Positions 62,702 through 64,000 of a stretch of 64,000 bases of DNA are shown piece by piece. Every line of letters begins with the position of its first letter. Within the stretch, counting starts at the first letter, position 1. The stretch comes from Pseudomonas sp. MYb118 (GTDB lineage: Bacteria; Pseudomonadota; Gammaproteobacteria; Pseudomonadales; Pseudomonadaceae), in assembly GCF_040947875.1 (NCBI RefSeq), contig NZ_JBFRXN010000002.1, positions 3,224,001 to 3,288,000 on the forward strand, in the 5' to 3' direction. Below the pieces are notes generated by a model that worked only from the letters and a program-made list of their open reading frames with translations, was not told where the DNA came from and ran no database searches. The translations under genes and the position numbers were made by a program.

Positions 62702-62761
62702 AAAAAACCTGGTGTTGCTGTATCGGACGGATGATGGGGACCGATACAGCAACACCAGGTT
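62702..62761 (-). terminator. Rho-independent terminator of the porin gene
   Basis: A perfect 21-bp stem (62706-62726 with 62741-62761) with a 14-base loop. Read on the minus strand it is followed by TTTTTT, 45 bases after the porin stop. It is unrelated to the REPIN sequence. Confidence 0.85.
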
Positions 62762-62805
62762 ATAAGATGCGCCTCAGGCTTCCTTGCCCGAGTCGTGTAG
62801 CAGGA

Positions 62806-64000
62806 TCAGAACTTCGCTTCAGCATCCAGTTGCAGGGTGTTGATTTTCGAGTCCCGCAGTGTGGCGTTGGTGTAGTCGGAGTCGGCCATCAAGTACGTCG
62901 CGCCGAGCGAGAAGTTCTTGTCCAGGTCGTAGCTCACTTTCAGCTTGCTGCCGCGCGAACCGGTGAAACCGTTGGCGAAGTCGGAGTCGGTGAAGGCGCC
63001 GACCACGGCGTTACGCTGTACGTCGCGATAGTTGTAGTCGATGCCGAAGCCGTAGACCTTGGTCTTCGCACCCACCAGCCAACCCATGTCCTGGTCGTTG
63101 CTGGCGTCATCGTTGTTAACCACTTGACCGTACAGCGACAGTGGCATTGGCAGGCCGCCGATGTCCAGCTGACCGAAACCTTCGTACAGTTTGAACTGCT
63201 CGCCGGCGCTGTTGCCGTTGATGGCCAGGCGGCAGCTGTTGGCGGTACAGGTCTTGTCGATGTCGTTGTCGTTGTCGTACGCGTAGATACTGCCGCCCAA
63301 CGTCATTTTCAGGTTGTCAGTGATCGCGAAACGAGCACCCAGCTGGCCGGCGTACAGACGCAGGTCGTGACGGAACTGCTTGCCTTCGCCGTCGACGTTG
63401 TCCTTGAGGGTGTAGTGACCGGCGCTGCCGAACAGTTCGGTGCTGCCGCCCAGTGGGTATTTGTAGGAAGCCGACAGACCTTCAGGGCTGATGTCGCTAT
63501 CCCAGATGATGTCGCCCATGCTCACCCATTGTTGTGGCATCTTGCCGCCAACGAGGTGCAGGTTCTTGATGGCGTCCGGGTGGTAGTCGACGTAACCCTG
63601 GTCCAGCCAGATGTCTTTCTTGGTGAAGTTGTTGTCCAGGCTCTGGTTGGTCGAGCGTGGATCGTTGTCGCTGCCGGTGGCGATACGGATACCGGTGTCG
63701 ACTTGCGGGTTGATCTCGGTGTAGGCACCCAGGCGCACACGGATACGCTGACGGTCCTGGTCGCCGGTGTTGGAAACGCCGTCGTTCTTCACGGTTTCCT
63801 GACGGAAACGTACGTCACCCTTGAACTGGGTCTTGGCAGCCCACGCCAGTTTCTGGTCGAAGGAGCTCAGCTCGTTGGTTTTCTTCGCGGTCGCGGCGAT
63901 CTGCTCGTTGGTCTCTTGCTGAGCCTGGCGAGCGATTTGCTGCTCTTTCTGATCCCGGGCCAGTTCGGCTTGCAGTTCGGTGTACTGCGCATTGGTAATC
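62806..64000 (-). CDS. Porin_5-type putative porin, C-terminal part
   Basis: The frame is open to the right edge, so about 398 residues of the C-terminal part are seen. The distal part is a helical, probably coiled-coil segment (ELQAELARDQKEQQIARQAQ), then a 16-18-strand beta-barrel region (KGDVRFRQETV, RIRVRLGAYTEINPQVDTGI, WLDQGYVDYHPD, GQLGARFAITDNLKMTLGGS) ending with TLQLDAEAKF, a terminal Phe as in outer-membrane barrels. The in-frame GTG at 63792 lies inside the protein and is not the start. Substrate unknown. Strong terminator behind it. Confidence 0.88.
   Translation of the reverse strand, partial: ITNAQYTELQAELARDQKEQQIARQAQQETNEQIAATAKKTNELSSFDQKLAWAAKTQFKGDVRFRQETVKNDGVSNTGDQDRQRIRVRLGAYTEINPQVDTGIRIATGSDNDPRSTNQSLDNNFTKKDIWLDQGYVDYHPDAIKNLHLVGGKMPQQWVSMGDIIWDSDISPEGLSASYKYPLGGSTELFGSAGHYTLKDNVDGEGKQFRHDLRLYAGQLGARFAITDNLKMTLGGSIYAYDNDNDIDKTCTANSCRLAINGNSAGEQFKLYEGFGQLDIGGLPMPLSLYGQVVNNDDASNDQDMGWLVGAKTKVYGFGIDYNYRDVQRNAVVGAFTDSDFANGFTGSRGSKLKVSYDLDKNFSLGATYLMADSDYTNATLRDSKINTLQLDAEAKF

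Noticed and set aside
62806..63792. Porin start at the GTG of 63792
   Set aside because: The frame continues upstream to the window edge with clear beta-strand and coiled-coil sequence, so the GTG is internal.

Overview
The window is chromosomal DNA of a fluorescent Pseudomonas (P. fluorescens group). Three things point there: high GC with Pseudomonas codon use; the gcvR-dapA-bamC-MBL-purC and rnd-ycgL-hydroxyacid dehydrogenase-ycgN gene orders also known from P. aeruginosa; and at least 13 REPIN-type inverted repeats built on GGAGCGAGCYTGCTCGCGA, typical of this group. Most of the window is housekeeping DNA with short metabolic operons between.

Layout. 0-4.4 kb: gcvR (partial), dapA, bamC, a metallo-beta-lactamase-fold hydrolase, purC and tRNA-Ser(CGA). 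4.4-7.0 kb: a visibly AT-richer accessory block next to the tRNA, with an orphan HigA-like antitoxin, a DUF3077 gene preceded by an unlisted 31-codon coupled ORF and a structured leader, a small membrane protein, an SRAP protein and a DUF1508 protein. 7-15 kb: two LysR regulators, an orphan CHMI-like tautomerase, a CynX/NimT-like exporter, a glutamine-synthetase-like gamma-glutamylpolyamine synthetase, eptA and a methyltransferase. 15-28 kb: conserved core genes (rnd, ycgL, ycgN, a TrmH-like methylase, ptrB, a class II amidotransferase and others), including a secreted gluzincin homologue that has lost its metal-binding histidines. 28-33 kb: a LysR regulator divergent from an MFS-pxpABC operon for 5-oxoproline use. 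33-40 kb: a MoxR ATPase/VWA pair, a DUF4160-DUF2442/HTH pair under a perfect 11-bp palindrome, a DUF748 protein, cysK, lpxO and a GNAT/53-residue gene pair.

40-52 kb is the most interesting region: a sugar-acid catabolic locus. A LysR regulator and a TctCBA tripartite transporter run left. An MFS symporter, a COG3618 lactonase-type amidohydrolase, a PdxA2-type dehydrogenase, a rhamnonate/lyxonate-dehydratase-like enolase-superfamily enzyme, an AraD1/XylX-like FAH protein and a 2-oxoglutarate-semialdehyde dehydrogenase run right. The palindrome ATANCCNNNGGNTAT occurs twice in the divergent promoter region and once, with one mismatch, before the dehydratase, so the three transcription units look like one LysR regulon. 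The likely route is lactone -> aldonate -> 2-keto-3-deoxyaldonate -> 2-oxoglutarate semialdehyde -> 2-oxoglutarate. The PdxA2 enzyme lacks its usual DUF1537 kinase partner.

52-64 kb: a DMT exporter, a chemoreceptor, aceK, hrpA, a long FabH-like synthase and the C-terminal part of a Porin_5 porin with a 21-bp terminator stem. All calls come from reading the sequence; no database search was run.
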